A stretch of DNA of 23,307 nucleotides, from contig CAWFFV010000117.1 in NCBI GenBank assembly GCA_963814985.1, forward strand, positions 1 to 23,307, in the 5' to 3' direction. Numbering within the stretch: the first letter of the stretch is position 1; every line of letters starts with the position of its first letter. Source of the stretch: CAWFFV01 sp963814985. Its GTDB lineage: Bacteria; Chloroflexota; Ktedonobacteria; Ktedonobacterales; Ktedonobacteraceae. Shown here in pieces: positions 1 through 7,954 of the stretch. The notes under the pieces are model-generated. The model saw only the letters and a list, made by a program, of their open reading frames with translations, did not search any database and was not told where the DNA came from. A program made the translations under genes and the position numbers.

Positions 1-2
1 GT

Positions 3-146
3 TTATTCTGCACACTTGCTTCGACGACGTATTGCTCCAGTGAGTTAATGGACGCCGCCGCAGGCCAGGGTGCAACTATTAAAAAACGTGAGGAAACCCA
101 TAAGATGGCGGAGTCTAATAAAGCCTTCGCTCATTATCGTTGGTAA
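3..146 (+). CDS. rpsG: 30S ribosomal protein S7, C-terminal part (5' truncated by window edge)
   Basis: This is the end of S7, the 30S head protein that organises the 3' major domain of 16S rRNA near the E site. From about base 39 the frame reads SSELMDAAAGQGATIKK and closes with HKMAESNKAFAHYRW before TAA at 144-146, the near-invariant S7 terminus. The first ~36 bases do not give recognisable S7 sequence in this frame (LFCTLASTTYC), while another frame gives VYSAHLLRRR. Either this stretch is divergent or there is a further frameshift near the edge; too little is visible to decide. fusA follows after 9 bases, the usual str operon order. Identity is confident; the exact reading of the first bases is not. 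Confidence 0.85.
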   Translation, partial: LFCTLASTTYCSSELMDAAAGQGATIKKREETHKMAESNKAFAHYRW

Positions 147-155
147 TAATACATC

Positions 156-2233
156 ATGGCAAGAGAATTCCCGCTCGAAAAAACCCGAAATATTGGAATT
201 ATCGCTCATATTGATGCTGGTAAGACGACCACTACTGAGCGTGTCCTCTTCTACACTAAAAAGATTCACCGTATGGGTGAGGTGCATGAAGGGGCTGCAA
301 CAATGGACTGGATGCCCCAGGAGCAAGAGCGCGGCATCACGATCACGTCTGCTGCTACAACCTGCTTTTGGCAAGATCATCGTGTCAACATTATCGATAC
401 ACCAGGGCACGTGGATTTCACCGCAGAGGTTGAACGATCTTTACGTGTTCTCGATGGTGGCGTTGTTGTCTTCGATGCTGTTGCTGGTGTAGAGCCACAA
501 TCTGAGACGGTATGGCGTCAGGCCAATAAATATAATGTTCCTCGTATCTGCATGGTAAATAAGATGGATCGCATCGGTGCCGATTTCTGGCGCACCGTAC
601 AAATGATCCGTGATCGTCTGGGCGCAGTACCCGTGCCGATCCAGATCCCGATAGGTCGTGAGAGTAACTTCAAAGGCTTTATTGATCTGCTTGAACAGCG
701 CGCTGTTATCTTTACTGACGATCTGGGAACCAAATCGGATCATACTGAAGTCCCAACAGGGATGGAAGCAGAGTTCCAGCAGCATCGCGAAGCGTTGATC
801 GAACGTGTTGCCGAGACTGATGAGGAACTAACCCTCAAATATCTTGAGGGAGAGGAAATTAGTAAAGAAGACCTTGTTGCCGCACTTCGGAAAGCAACCA
901 TTGCAGGTATCCTTGTACCTGTACTGTGTGGCAGCGCCCTCAAAAATAAGGGCGTGCAGGCTATGCTGGATGCGGTGATCACCTTCCTTCCCTCTCCATT
1001 GGATATTCCCCCTCCCACTGGAACCAATCCTGAGACTGAGCAGGTGGTGGGCCGTGAGGTTGATGATCAGGCACCCTTTAGTGCATTGGTCTTTAAAATT
1101 GTCTCTGATCCTTTCGTCGGTCGCCTCTCGTACATGCGCGTCTACTCAGGTACGCTCGCGAAAGGCGCTGCAGTCTTCAATAGTACGAAGGGGAAATCGG
1201 AACGTATTGGTCGTCTGTTGCGTATGCATGCCAATCACCGTGAGGATATTGATGAGATTCGAGCGGGTGATATCTGTGCAGCAGTGGGTCTGCGTAATAC
1301 CTTTACCGGTGATACGCTGAGCGATGCTCAGTATCCCATTGTGCTGGAGTCGATTGTTTTTCCTCAGCCCGTCATCTTGATTGCCATTGAGCCGAAGACG
1401 CGTGCTGATCAGGATAAAATGGCAATTGCCTTAAATAAATTGGCAGAAGAAGACCCCACCTTCCAGCTCCATACCGATGTGGATAGCGGCCAGACCATCA
1501 TCAGTGGGATGGGCGAACTGCATCTGGAGGTGATCGTGGATCGCATGTTCCGCGAGTTTAAGGTAGAAGCGAATGTGGGGCGACCACAGGTTGCCTATCG
1601 TGAATCGATCACACGCGAAGCACAGGCTCAAGGGAAACACGTTCGACAAACGGGCGGCCATGGACAATATGGTGACGTGTGGATCAGAGTTGCACCAAAT
1701 GAGCGTGGCAAGGGCTTTGAGTTTGTCAATGCCATTATCGGTGGTACGGTGCCCAAAGAATATATCAGGCCTACAGAAAATGGCATAAGGGAGACGTTGG
1801 AGAATGGTATTATTGCTGGTTATCCGATGATTGATGTGAAGGTGACCCTCTATGATGGGTCATATCATGACGTTGACTCAAGTGAAATGGCCTTTAAGAC
1901 TGCTGGTTCAATAGCGATCAAAGAGGCAGCCCGCAAAGCCGCTCCTATTCTGCTCGAACCCATCATGTTGGTGGAAGTAACCACTTCAGAGGAATTCTAC
2001 GGAGATGTCATCGGTGACCTCAACCGACGCCGTGGAACTATCCTGGGCATGGAGAGCCGTGGAACGATGTATGTGGTGCGGGGTCATGTCCCCCTTTCTG
2101 AGATGTTTGGTTACGTGAACGACCTTCGTTCTATGACAAGTGGGCGTGCAAATTATTCAATGGAGATTCGCATCACTACGATCCCGTGCCGAAGGGAATT
2201 GCTGAAGAGATCATCACAAAAGCCAGTCGGTAG
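156..2233 (+). CDS. fusA: Elongation factor G (frameshift near the 3' end)
   Basis: EF-G is the cytoplasmic GTPase that drives translocation of tRNA and mRNA and helps recycle ribosomes. The G domain is intact: P-loop AHIDAGKTTT at residues 17-26, switch II DTPGHVDF and NKMD. Domains II-V follow, including GMGELHLEV and the domain IV signature QTGGHGQYGDV. At about 2172 the frame breaks. The literal frame runs on to a stop at 2282 with unrelated sequence, whereas after MEIR the alternative frame gives HYDPVPKGIAEEIITKASR and TAG at 2231-2233, the expected EF-G end. A two-base insertion ('at' at 2172-2173) or one missing base explains this. The end given is that of the restored frame. No clear Shine-Dalgarno precedes ATG 156, so coupling to rpsG is plausible. 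Confidence 0.93.
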
Positions 2234-2312
2234 CGGCTCAATTTATACAGAGCATACAGGTTTGTTGGGACAGGATGCTTGATCATGTCCTAACCCTCCT
2301 CATCGCAAAAAA

Positions 2313-2412
2313 GTACAATTTTTGTACCTGACAGTGCTCGGTGCCGAATTCAGGGAACAGGCCTCCCGAGCGCATATTATCTTTTTACTGGCATTCTGCA
2401 TTGTTGCAGAAT
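2313..2412 (+). promoter_or_regulatory. fusA-tuf spacer with three hairpins
   Basis: The roughly 200-base spacer between restored fusA and tuf holds three inverted repeats seen by eye. GTACAA/TTGTAC with a TTT loop lies at 2313-2327. A stem of about 8 bp (2334-2341 with 2366-2373, core GCTCGG/CCGAGC) is followed by ATATTATCTTTTT, which looks like an intrinsic terminator or attenuator although the loop is long. A perfect 8-bp repeat ATTCTGCA/TGCAGAAT lies at 2393-2412, about 15 bases before the tuf ribosome-binding site. These could give tuf an expression level separate from fusA. A TATTAT at 2375 has no convincing -35 box. Function is inferred. Confidence 0.4.
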
Positions 2413-2440
2413 AGGTTTGAAAAAACGAAGAGGAATACAA

Positions 2441-3647
2441 ATGGCGAAGAAGAAGTTCGAGCGGACAAAGCCGCATGTGAACGTGGGAACAATCGGACAT
2501 ATCGACCATGGCAAGACGACCCTGACAGCTGCTATCACGAAGGTGTTGGCCGCCGCTCAGCTTGCTAAGTACACGGCCTTTGACCAGATCGATAAGGCCC
2601 CGGAAGAGCGCGAGCGTGGTATTACGATTGCTATCGCACACCTGGAGTATGAGACCCAGAATCGTCACTATGCCCACGTGGACTGCCCTGGTCACGCTGA
2701 CTATATCAAGAATATGATTACTGGTGCTGCACAGATGGACGGCGCTATCCTGGTGGTAAGTGCTCCTGATGGCCCTATGCCTCAGACTCGTGAGCACGTG
2801 CTGCTGGCTCGTCAGGTGGAAGTCCCGGCGATGGTGGTCTTCCTCAATAAAGTTGATATGATGGAAGACGAAGAATTGCTCGAACTGGTCGAGTTGGAAG
2901 TGCGCGAACTGCTCTCCAGGTACCAGTTTCCTGGCGATGATGTTCCCGTCATTCGTGGCTCAGCCCTCAAAGCTCTGGAAAGCAAGGGAGATCTCTCGCG
3001 CAATGATCCCAATGCCAAATGTATCTGGGAGCTCATGGATGCAGTGGACGCCTATATTCCCACTCCCCCTCGTGCGACCGACAAGCCCTTCTTGATGCCT
3101 GTAGAAGACGTCTTTGGCATTAAAGGACGTGGAACCGTTGCCACCGGACGTATCGAGCGTGGGGTGGTCAAGGTTGGGGAATCTGTTGAAATCGTTGGAA
3201 TGAGAGAAGATACCCGCTCAGTCATCGTGACGGGCGTAGAGATGTTCCAGAAGACGCTTGATCAAGGGCTGGCGGGTGACAATGTCGGTTGCCTGTTGCG
3301 TGGCGTTGAGCGTGCCGACATCGAGCGTGGGCAGGTGTCTGGCCAAGCCGGGTTCGATCAAGCCACACAAGACCTTCAAGGCTCAAGTGTATGTGCTCTC
3401 TAAAGAAGAGGGTGGGCGTCACACACCATTCTTCAATGGCTATCGCCCACAGTTCTATGTGCGTACCACGGACGTTACAGGAGCAATCAAGCTACCCGAA
3501 GGCGTCGAGATGGTGATCCCTGGTGACAACATCGAAATGACCGTCGAGCTGATTCAGCCAGTCGCCATGGAAGAAGGCGTCAAATTCGCCATCCGTGAAG
3601 GTGGCCGCACCGTTGGCGCGGGTATCTGCACACAGGTCATAAGCTAA
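2441..3647 (+). CDS. tuf: Elongation factor Tu (one-base frameshift)
   Basis: EF-Tu delivers aminoacyl-tRNA to the ribosomal A site as a GTP complex. The start chosen is ATG 2441 (MAKKKFERTKPHVNVGT), preceded by AAGAGG; an in-frame ATG at 2417 would add eight atypical residues. Motifs: P-loop GHIDHGKT at residues 19-26, DCPGHADY with the catalytic histidine, NKVD, and the domain II stretch GRGTVATGRIERG. After GQV at 3335-3337 an extra T (3338) breaks the frame; the literal frame stops at 3403. Skipping it gives LAKPGSIKPHKTFKAQVYVL and the full domain III, ending GAGICTQVIS. The restored length is 401 residues, normal for the family. Only one tuf copy is in the window. Confidence 0.94.
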
Positions 3648-3656
3648 GGTGATGAG

Positions 3657-3683
3657 AGGCCTCGCATAGAGCGAGGCCTTTCT
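3657..3683 (+). terminator. Terminator-like hairpin after tuf
   Basis: A perfect 9-bp inverted repeat AGGCCTCGC/GCGAGGCCT with a 5-base loop lies 10 bases after the tuf stop and is followed by TTCTG. The stem is GC-rich, but the T tract is weak, so it may act as a partial terminator or an RNA-stability hairpin between tuf and the S10 genes. rpsJ starts 22 bases downstream. Confidence 0.55.
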
Positions 3684-3704
3684 GAACCATCTCAGGAGAA
3701 AGAT

Positions 3705-4022
3705 ATGGCTACGGGAACCAAACAGCGTATCCGCATTCGCCTTAAGGCGTATGACCATCGAATCCTCGACCAGTCAGCAATGCAGATTGTGGATACCGCG
3801 CAACAGACAGGGGCACGTGTCTCAGGTCCAGTGCCACTGCCTACGGAGATCGACAAATATACAGTAATGCGGTCACCGTTCATTGACAAGGATGCTCGTG
3901 AGCAGTTCGAGATTCGTACGCATAAGCGTCTGATTGATATTATCGATCCGACGAATAAAACTGTTGAAGCTCTGACACGTTTGAATCTGCCCGCAGGCGT
4001 GGATATCGAAATCAAACTGTAA
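3705..4022 (+). CDS. rpsJ: 30S ribosomal protein S10
   Basis: S10 sits in the 30S head and, in bacteria studied, also joins NusB in transcription antitermination complexes. The 105-residue product has the normal family length and landmarks: QRIRIRLKAYDHRILDQSA near the start, SGPVPLPTEIDKYTV with the loop region, and FEIRTHKRLIDI followed by DPTNKTVEAL. ATG 3705 is preceded by AGGAGAAAG. It is the first gene of the S10 set, placed after the tuf hairpin. The following 178-base spacer to rplC is unusually long and structured, so rplC and later genes may be tuned separately from S10. Nothing is odd in the protein. Confidence 0.97.
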   Translation: MATGTKQRIRIRLKAYDHRILDQSAMQIVDTAQQTGARVSGPVPLPTEIDKYTVMRSPFIDKDAREQFEIRTHKRLIDIIDPTNKTVEALTRLNLPAGVDIEIKL

Positions 4023-4056
4023 GCCATGAAGTCCCGTGTGAGGGTGTTGCTCAGGC

Positions 4057-4105
4057 AGCCCTTACAGGCGAAGAACATGGGGAAGGGCTTGCTTAAGCAA
4101 GTCCC
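4057..4105 (+). promoter_or_regulatory. Possible two-state RNA hairpin between rpsJ and rplC
   Basis: Two mutually exclusive pairings share the same bases. AGCCCTT (4057-4063) can pair with AAGGGCT (4083-4089), or GGGCTTGCTT (4085-4094) can pair with the following AAGCAAGTCCC (4095-4105, one bulge or mismatch). Such competing stems resemble attenuator logic, but there is no T tract after the second stem and no folding was run. It could also be a fragment of a dispersed repeat. Confidence 0.35.
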
Positions 4106-4125
4106 TACAGTGAGAAGAAGATGAA

Positions 4126-4200
4126 ACTACTTTGTATTCAGATGACGCGGAGCAATGCTCCGCTTGCATCGTTTCTGAATGAGTAGAGAGGTATAAGAAT
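4126..4200 (+). promoter_or_regulatory. Structured leader before rplC (twin of the pre-rpsC leader)
   Basis: An outer stem ATTCAGA (4136-4142) / TCTGAAT (4174-4180) encloses a perfect 7-bp apical hairpin GCGGAGC/GCTCCGC (4047-4063 plus 100, i.e. 4147-4163). The outer stem ends just before GAGTAGAGAGG, the ribosome-binding region of rplC. The same plan, with shared flanks ACTACTTTG and GAATGAGT, recurs before rpsC at 7879-7950. One pair is A-T here and G-C there, which supports a real RNA structure. The position suggests translational control of rplC by an unknown ligand, perhaps a ribosomal protein. Confidence 0.55.
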
Positions 4201-5037
4201 ATGCTAAGTGCATTATTGGGCAGGAAGATCGGCATGACCCAGGTATTTGGCCCTAATGGAACGGCTATTCCGGTCACCGTTCTAGAGGTTGGCCCCTGTG
4301 TCGTGACTCAGATCAAGACCGTTGCCCGTGATGGCTATGAAGCCGTCCAGATTGGTTTTGAGCAAACTGCAACAAAGAATGTAACACGCCCGGAACTGGG
4401 GCATCTTGGACAGAGTCTTCCTTTGTTGAAGGCACAACGCAAGAAGTTACAGACACATCAGCAAGAGCAACGTGCTAAATCCAAAGCGGAGACTGGCACC
4501 GCTGAAGAGGAAACACAAACTGAGACAGTCTCAGCTACCACCGAGAAGGTAAGCAAGCAAGTTCAGAAGTTGCTCAAGATCCAGGAAAATCGCCAGCGCC
4601 GCCCAGGGCCGGAGCTAGGGCCATTCAAAGTGTTGCGTGAAGTAGAATTGCAAGCGGGTACACCCTCGGAGACGATAGAGCTTGGTGCAAAATTTGACGC
4701 CAGTCTCTTTAGAAATGGCGAATCGGTTGATATCGTCGGCACCTCCAAGGGTAAAGGCTTCCAGGGTGGAGTCAAACGCCACGGTTTCCGAGGTGGACCC
4801 AAGACGCATGGTCAGTCTGATCGCACTCGTGCTCCTGGCTCGATTGGTTCTGGTACGACCCCTGGTCGCGTACTCAAGGGGACACGTATGGCAGGTCATA
4901 TGGGTAATGTGCGCGTGACAGCAAAGAAATTGCAAGTGATTCAAGCTGATTCTGAGCGTAATCTGCTAGTGGTAAAGGGTTCGGTGCCTGGTGCCAATGG
5001 TGGTTTGCTCATGATTAAGAAGCATGTGATGAGGTAA
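4201..5037 (+). CDS. rplC: 50S ribosomal protein L3 with a ~65-residue insertion
   Basis: L3 nucleates 50S assembly and reaches the peptidyl transferase centre with a long loop. The start MLSALLGRKIGMTQVF and the core GTSKGKGFQGGVKRHGFRGG, followed by the THGQSDRTRAPGSIG and RMAGHMGN segments, are standard L3. The protein has 278 residues against about 205-215 in most bacteria. The excess lies around residues 72-138, between VQIGFEQ and GPFKVLREVEL. It is rich in Lys, Gln, Glu and Thr, with helix-forming stretches such as LLKAQRKKLQTHQQEQ, so it is probably a solvent-exposed helical or disordered extension. The reading frame stays open throughout, so this is not a frameshift artefact. It is followed by rplD after 5 bases. 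Confidence 0.96.
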   Translation: MLSALLGRKIGMTQVFGPNGTAIPVTVLEVGPCVVTQIKTVARDGYEAVQIGFEQTATKNVTRPELGHLGQSLPLLKAQRKKLQTHQQEQRAKSKAETGTAEEETQTETVSATTEKVSKQVQKLLKIQENRQRRPGPELGPFKVLREVELQAGTPSETIELGAKFDASLFRNGESVDIVGTSKGKGFQGGVKRHGFRGGPKTHGQSDRTRAPGSIGSGTTPGRVLKGTRMAGHMGNVRVTAKKLQVIQADSERNLLVVKGSVPGANGGLLMIKKHVMR

Positions 5038-5042
5038 CCGAA

Positions 5043-5783
5043 ATGCCCTCGACTACAGTGTATAACATGGCCGGCGAGGCCGTAGAACAGCTCGAACTGA
5101 GCGAGCAGGTGTTCGGAGTTACCCCCAATATGGCGGTTCTCCATCAGGTTGTTACTGCACAACTGGTGAATTGTCGTCAAGGTAATGCTTCAACCAAGAC
5201 TCGTAGTGAAGTATCGGGCGGAAATAAAAAACCGTATAAGCAAAAGGGAACAGGTCGCGCTCGTCAGGGTAGTACTCGCGCGCCCCAGTTCCGCCACGGT
5301 GGTACTGTATTTGGTCCTAAGCCACACCGTTATCATCATGATGTCCCGAAGAAGATGCGTCGTCTGGCGATTCGCTCGGCCCTGTCAGATAAGGTTGCTA
5401 ACGAGAGTCTGGTTGTGGTTAATGATCTGTCGTTAGAGACACCGCGCACCAAAGACATGCTGACGATCCTGGAAAAACTGCCCTCCAGCGTAGGAAAGCA
5501 CGTTCTGATGATGCTACCACAACGCGATGAGAATGTTGTGTTATCAATACGGAACATTCCAACCGCCAAAGTACAACACGTCTCCTCGATCAATGTTGTA
5601 GAACTGCTGAAGCATGATTATGTTGTCATGCCAGTCAAGACCATACGTTGGATTGAGATGGTCTTTGGCGAAGGCCTGAGTGCTGAGGAGGCAAGTCTCA
5701 AGATCGCTGGCGAGGTCGAAGCAGTCGTGGTTGCCGCTGGTGACCAGGATGAAGAGACATCTCAGCCGGATAGCGAAGCGTAG
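5043..5783 (+). CDS. rplD: 50S ribosomal protein L4
   Basis: L4 lines the polypeptide exit tunnel constriction with an extended loop and, in several bacteria, represses its own operon. The 246-residue product shows the tunnel-loop signature GGNKKPYKQKGTGRARQGS near residues 59-77, then APQFRHGGTVFGPKPH, and the globular C-terminal part with LVVVNDLSL and KHDYVVMP. It is somewhat longer than the usual ~205-210, with an acidic tail (GDQDEETSQPDSEA). ATG 5043 lies 5 bases after the rplC stop, and AGGTAACCGAA is a weak ribosome-binding site, so coupling to rplC is likely. A regulatory role here is only inferred from other bacteria. Confidence 0.96.
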   Translation: MPSTTVYNMAGEAVEQLELSEQVFGVTPNMAVLHQVVTAQLVNCRQGNASTKTRSEVSGGNKKPYKQKGTGRARQGSTRAPQFRHGGTVFGPKPHRYHHDVPKKMRRLAIRSALSDKVANESLVVVNDLSLETPRTKDMLTILEKLPSSVGKHVLMMLPQRDENVVLSIRNIPTAKVQHVSSINVVELLKHDYVVMPVKTIRWIEMVFGEGLSAEEASLKIAGEVEAVVVAAGDQDEETSQPDSEA

Positions 5784-5801
5784 GCGAGCGAGGAGAAGAC
5801 T

Positions 5802-6098
5802 GTGGAAATCACAGAAATACTGCGTCAGGGTATCGTCACTGAGAAATCGGTGAAACTGCAAGAGCAGAACAAATATACCTTCAAAGTGGCGCTGAATGCT
5901 AACAAAATTGATGTACGCCGTGCGGTCGAGGCCCTCTTCAACGTGAAGGTTGTCTCGGTCAACATCGTTCGCCTGCCTGGTAAGGCAAAGATGATTCGGC
6001 GGCGAGGAGCGGCTCCTCGACCTGTAGAAGCCCGTGAGTGGAAAAAGGCGATTGTTACCTTACTCGAAGGACAAACAATCGACGCTTTGAAGGCGTAA
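5802..6098 (+). CDS. rplW: 50S ribosomal protein L23
   Basis: L23 sits at the tunnel exit and is the docking site for trigger factor and the signal recognition particle. The 98-residue product begins at GTG 5802, preceded by GAGGAGAAG. It contains the family signatures GIVTEKSVKLQEQNKYTFKV and VRRAVEALFNVKVVSVN, followed by the basic loop KAKMIRRRG. Length is normal and no insertion is present, unlike several neighbours. It lies 18 bases after rplD and 11 bases before rplB, in the standard S10 order. The GTG start is supported by the ribosome-binding site and by agreement with family N-termini. Confidence 0.96.
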   Translation: MEITEILRQGIVTEKSVKLQEQNKYTFKVALNANKIDVRRAVEALFNVKVVSVNIVRLPGKAKMIRRRGAAPRPVEAREWKKAIVTLLEGQTIDALKA

Positions 6099-6109
6099 GG
6101 AATTGAGAG

Positions 6110-6949
6110 ATGCCAACTAGACAGTATCGACCAACGTCTCCTGGGCGTCGCGGCATGTCGGTTTCGACTTTCGAGGAGATTACCAAGACACGGCCAGAGA
6201 AATCACTGACCGTCAAGCTCAATAAAAATGCTGGACGCAACAACCAGGGAAAAATCACCGTACGTCATCGTGGCGGTGGTGCCAAGCGTGCCTATCGTAT
6301 AATCGACTTTAAGCGCAACAAACTGGGTGTACCCGCCAAGGTTGCCGCTATCGAGTATGATCCAAACCGCTCGGCTCGTATCGCACTGTTGCACTATCTG
6401 GACGGAGAAAAGCGCTATATTCTTGCCCCTTATGGCCTTAAAGTTGGTGACCGTGTCGTAGCAGGACCAGAGGCAGATATTAAGCTGGGAAATGCTCTTC
6501 CCCTGAAGAATATTCCGACTGGCACAACCATTCACAACATTGAGTTGGAGCGTGGGCGTGGCGGCCAGATGGTACGCGGAGCGGGTGTAGGCGCACAATT
6601 GATGGCTAAAGAGGGTGATTATGCGCTTCTTCGCTTGCCTTCCGGCGAGCAACGCAATGTTCACATCCTCTGCATGGCGACTATTGGGCAGGTCGGCAAT
6701 GTTGACCATGAGAACCGCAGCATCGGTAAAGCTGGACGTTCCCGGCATATGGGCCGCCGTCCTACAGTCAGAGGCTCGGTAATGAATCCACGTGACCATC
6801 CTCATGGTGGTGGTGAGGGCCGTGCACCTATTGGTGGGCAGCCGCAGACGCCCTGGGGCAAGCCAGCATTGGGTTTCAAGACCCGCAGGAATAAGAGAAC
6901 GGACCGCTTCATAGTCCGACGGCGTAATGCAGGCAGGAGAAGGAAGTAA
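6110..6949 (+). CDS. rplB: 50S ribosomal protein L2
   Basis: L2 is a highly conserved 50S protein needed for subunit association and peptidyl transferase activity. The 279-residue sequence opens with MPTRQYRPTSPGRRGMSVS and carries NQGKITVRHRGGGAKRAYR. The essential C-terminal histidine motif is MNPRDHPHGGGEGRAPIGG, followed by PWGKPALGFKTR and a basic end. Length is typical (about 275). The TAA stop overlaps the ATG of rpsS by one base (TAATG), so the two genes are translationally coupled. Nothing is unusual. Confidence 0.98.
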   Translation: MPTRQYRPTSPGRRGMSVSTFEEITKTRPEKSLTVKLNKNAGRNNQGKITVRHRGGGAKRAYRIIDFKRNKLGVPAKVAAIEYDPNRSARIALLHYLDGEKRYILAPYGLKVGDRVVAGPEADIKLGNALPLKNIPTGTTIHNIELERGRGGQMVRGAGVGAQLMAKEGDYALLRLPSGEQRNVHILCMATIGQVGNVDHENRSIGKAGRSRHMGRRPTVRGSVMNPRDHPHGGGEGRAPIGGQPQTPWGKPALGFKTRRNKRTDRFIVRRRNAGRRRK

Positions 6950-7236
6950 TGTCTCGCTCAAGGAAAAAAGGGCCATACATTCATGAATCACTCAGAAAAA
7001 AAGTGTTAGGTATGAAGCGCAGTGGCGATCGCCGTTTGATCAAGACGTGGTCGCGGGCTTCGATGATCTTTCCTGAGATGGTGGGTATGACCATCGGTGT
7101 CCATAATGGAAAGACTCATGTCCCTATCTATATTACTGAGAACATGGTGGGTCATAAGTTAGGTGAATTTGCCCCCACACGACACTTCCGTGGTCATGCG
7201 GGTGGTAAGAATGAAAAGACCACTTCCGTAAGGTAG
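6949..7236 (+). CDS. rpsS: 30S ribosomal protein S19
   Basis: S19 is in the 30S head, contacts S13, and takes part in the intersubunit bridges. The 95-residue product has the expected MSRSRKKGPYIHESL, KTWSRASMIFPEMVG, HNGKTHVPIYITENMVGHKL and FAPTRHFRGHAG segments. The start overlaps the rplB stop by one base and AGGAGAAGGAAG supplies the ribosome-binding site. In most bacteria rplV follows within a few bases. Here a 287-base spacer holding a palindromic repeat element intervenes, which may uncouple S19 from L22. Confidence 0.97.
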   Translation: MSRSRKKGPYIHESLRKKVLGMKRSGDRRLIKTWSRASMIFPEMVGMTIGVHNGKTHVPIYITENMVGHKLGEFAPTRHFRGHAGGKNEKTTSVR

Positions 7237-7263
7237 TGAAGCATATATGAACTATCTCGAACT

Positions 7264-7500
7264 TTTGAAAAAGTTCCCAAAATCTGGGGTGCAGGGTTCT
7301 CCCTGCCGGAGCCTGGGGACACCCCCATAGGCGCGGACTAAGGGGTGCAGGGTCCTCCCTGCCGGGGTTTGGGGTGTCCCCAATACATTTTTTCTTTATT
7401 ATTGCCGCTGGAAGCGGCACGAAAAACAAGAGTGCAGGGGGATCCCTCTGCTTAGTTCGCGCTTATGGGGGACACCCCAGGCTCTAAAAAAGTTTGGGAT
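7264..7500. repeat. Palindromic repeat element between rpsS and rplV
   Basis: This 287-base spacer contains a mosaic of related palindromic units. Two direct copies of about 40 bases (7286-7325 and 7342-7381, 33/40 identical by eye) each begin GGGGTGCAGGG and contain a GCAGGG/CCCTGC hairpin. A 32-base inverted pair, 7311-7342 versus 7451-7482, matches at 27 of 32 positions. A third relative, GTGCAGGGGGATCCCTCTGC, lies at 7432-7451. No coding frame is credible. It looks like a dispersed REP- or MITE-like element that entered the operon. Whether it is common elsewhere in this genome cannot be seen from the window. Confidence 0.7.
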
Positions 7501-7523
7501 GACTCATATGGAGAAAAATAGAG

Positions 7524-7874
7524 ATGCAAGTCAGGGCTATTGCAAAAGATATTGGCATTGCGCCGCGCAAAATGCGTCTGGTCACCAACGCGGTGAAGGG
7601 GCTTCGAATAAATGAGGCTCTGGCTATTCTTCAATTCTTGCCTAATGCTGGCGCAGTGCCTGTCAGTAAGGTAGTGGCGTCAGCAGCGGCCAATGCGGAG
7701 AATAACTACAATCTCAATCCAGATGACCTGTATATTCTCAATATTGTGGCGGATGATTTATTTCGGATTAAACGTGTCAAACCTCGGTCTCATGGGCGGG
7801 CGGCTCGCATTTTGCGTCGCTTCTGTCATGTGACGGTGGTTGTGTCCGATGATCCGACTGACTCTGGCCGCTAA
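7524..7874 (+). CDS. rplV: 50S ribosomal protein L22
   Basis: L22 binds all domains of 23S rRNA and its hairpin lines the exit tunnel next to L4. The 116-residue product is of normal length with MQVRAIAKDIGIAPRKMRLV at the start and AAANAENNYNLNPDDLYI in the middle. The C-terminal hairpin segment RVKPRSHGRAARILRRFCHV is the macrolide-resistance loop region in other bacteria. ATG 7524 is preceded by GGAGAAAAATAG. It sits after the palindromic repeat spacer and before a structured leader for rpsC, so it is less tightly packed than usual. Confidence 0.96.
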   Translation: MQVRAIAKDIGIAPRKMRLVTNAVKGLRINEALAILQFLPNAGAVPVSKVVASAAANAENNYNLNPDDLYILNIVADDLFRIKRVKPRSHGRAARILRRFCHVTVVVSDDPTDSGR

Positions 7875-7878
7875 GAAG

Positions 7879-7954
7879 ACTACTTTGCGTTCGGATCATA
7901 CGCAGTGTAAAAGCACTCGTGGCGTTTCCGAATGAGTGGAAAAGGAGAACACTT
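7879..7954 (+). promoter_or_regulatory. Structured leader before rpsC (twin of the pre-rplC leader)
   Basis: The outer stem GTTCGGA (7889-7895) pairs with TCCGAAT (7927-7933). Inside are ACGC/GCGT (7900-7903 with 7922-7925) and an AGTGT/GCACT apical hairpin with an AAAA loop (7904-7917). The flanks ACTACTTTG and GAATGAGT match the leader before rplC at 4126-4190. In the outer stem A-T of the rplC leader becomes G-C here and A-T becomes a G-U pair, so pairing is kept while sequence changes. The stem stops 8 bases before the AAAGGAG ribosome-binding site of rpsC, as expected for translational control. Confidence 0.55.

Noticed and set aside
3329..3345. Programmed frameshift in tuf, or in the five other disrupted genes
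   Set aside because: There are no slippery heptamers with a downstream structure, no family precedent, and similar lesions occur in unrelated genes. Sequence error is simpler.
6203..6991. A 262-codon antisense frame over rplB
   Set aside because: It is fully covered by the highly conserved L2 gene on the other strand, and its product has no recognisable domain.
7919..7954. Upstream ATG start for rpsC
   Set aside because: It would add 12 atypical residues encoded by the leader hairpin, and the TTG at 7955 has the better ribosome-binding site and matches the family N-terminus.
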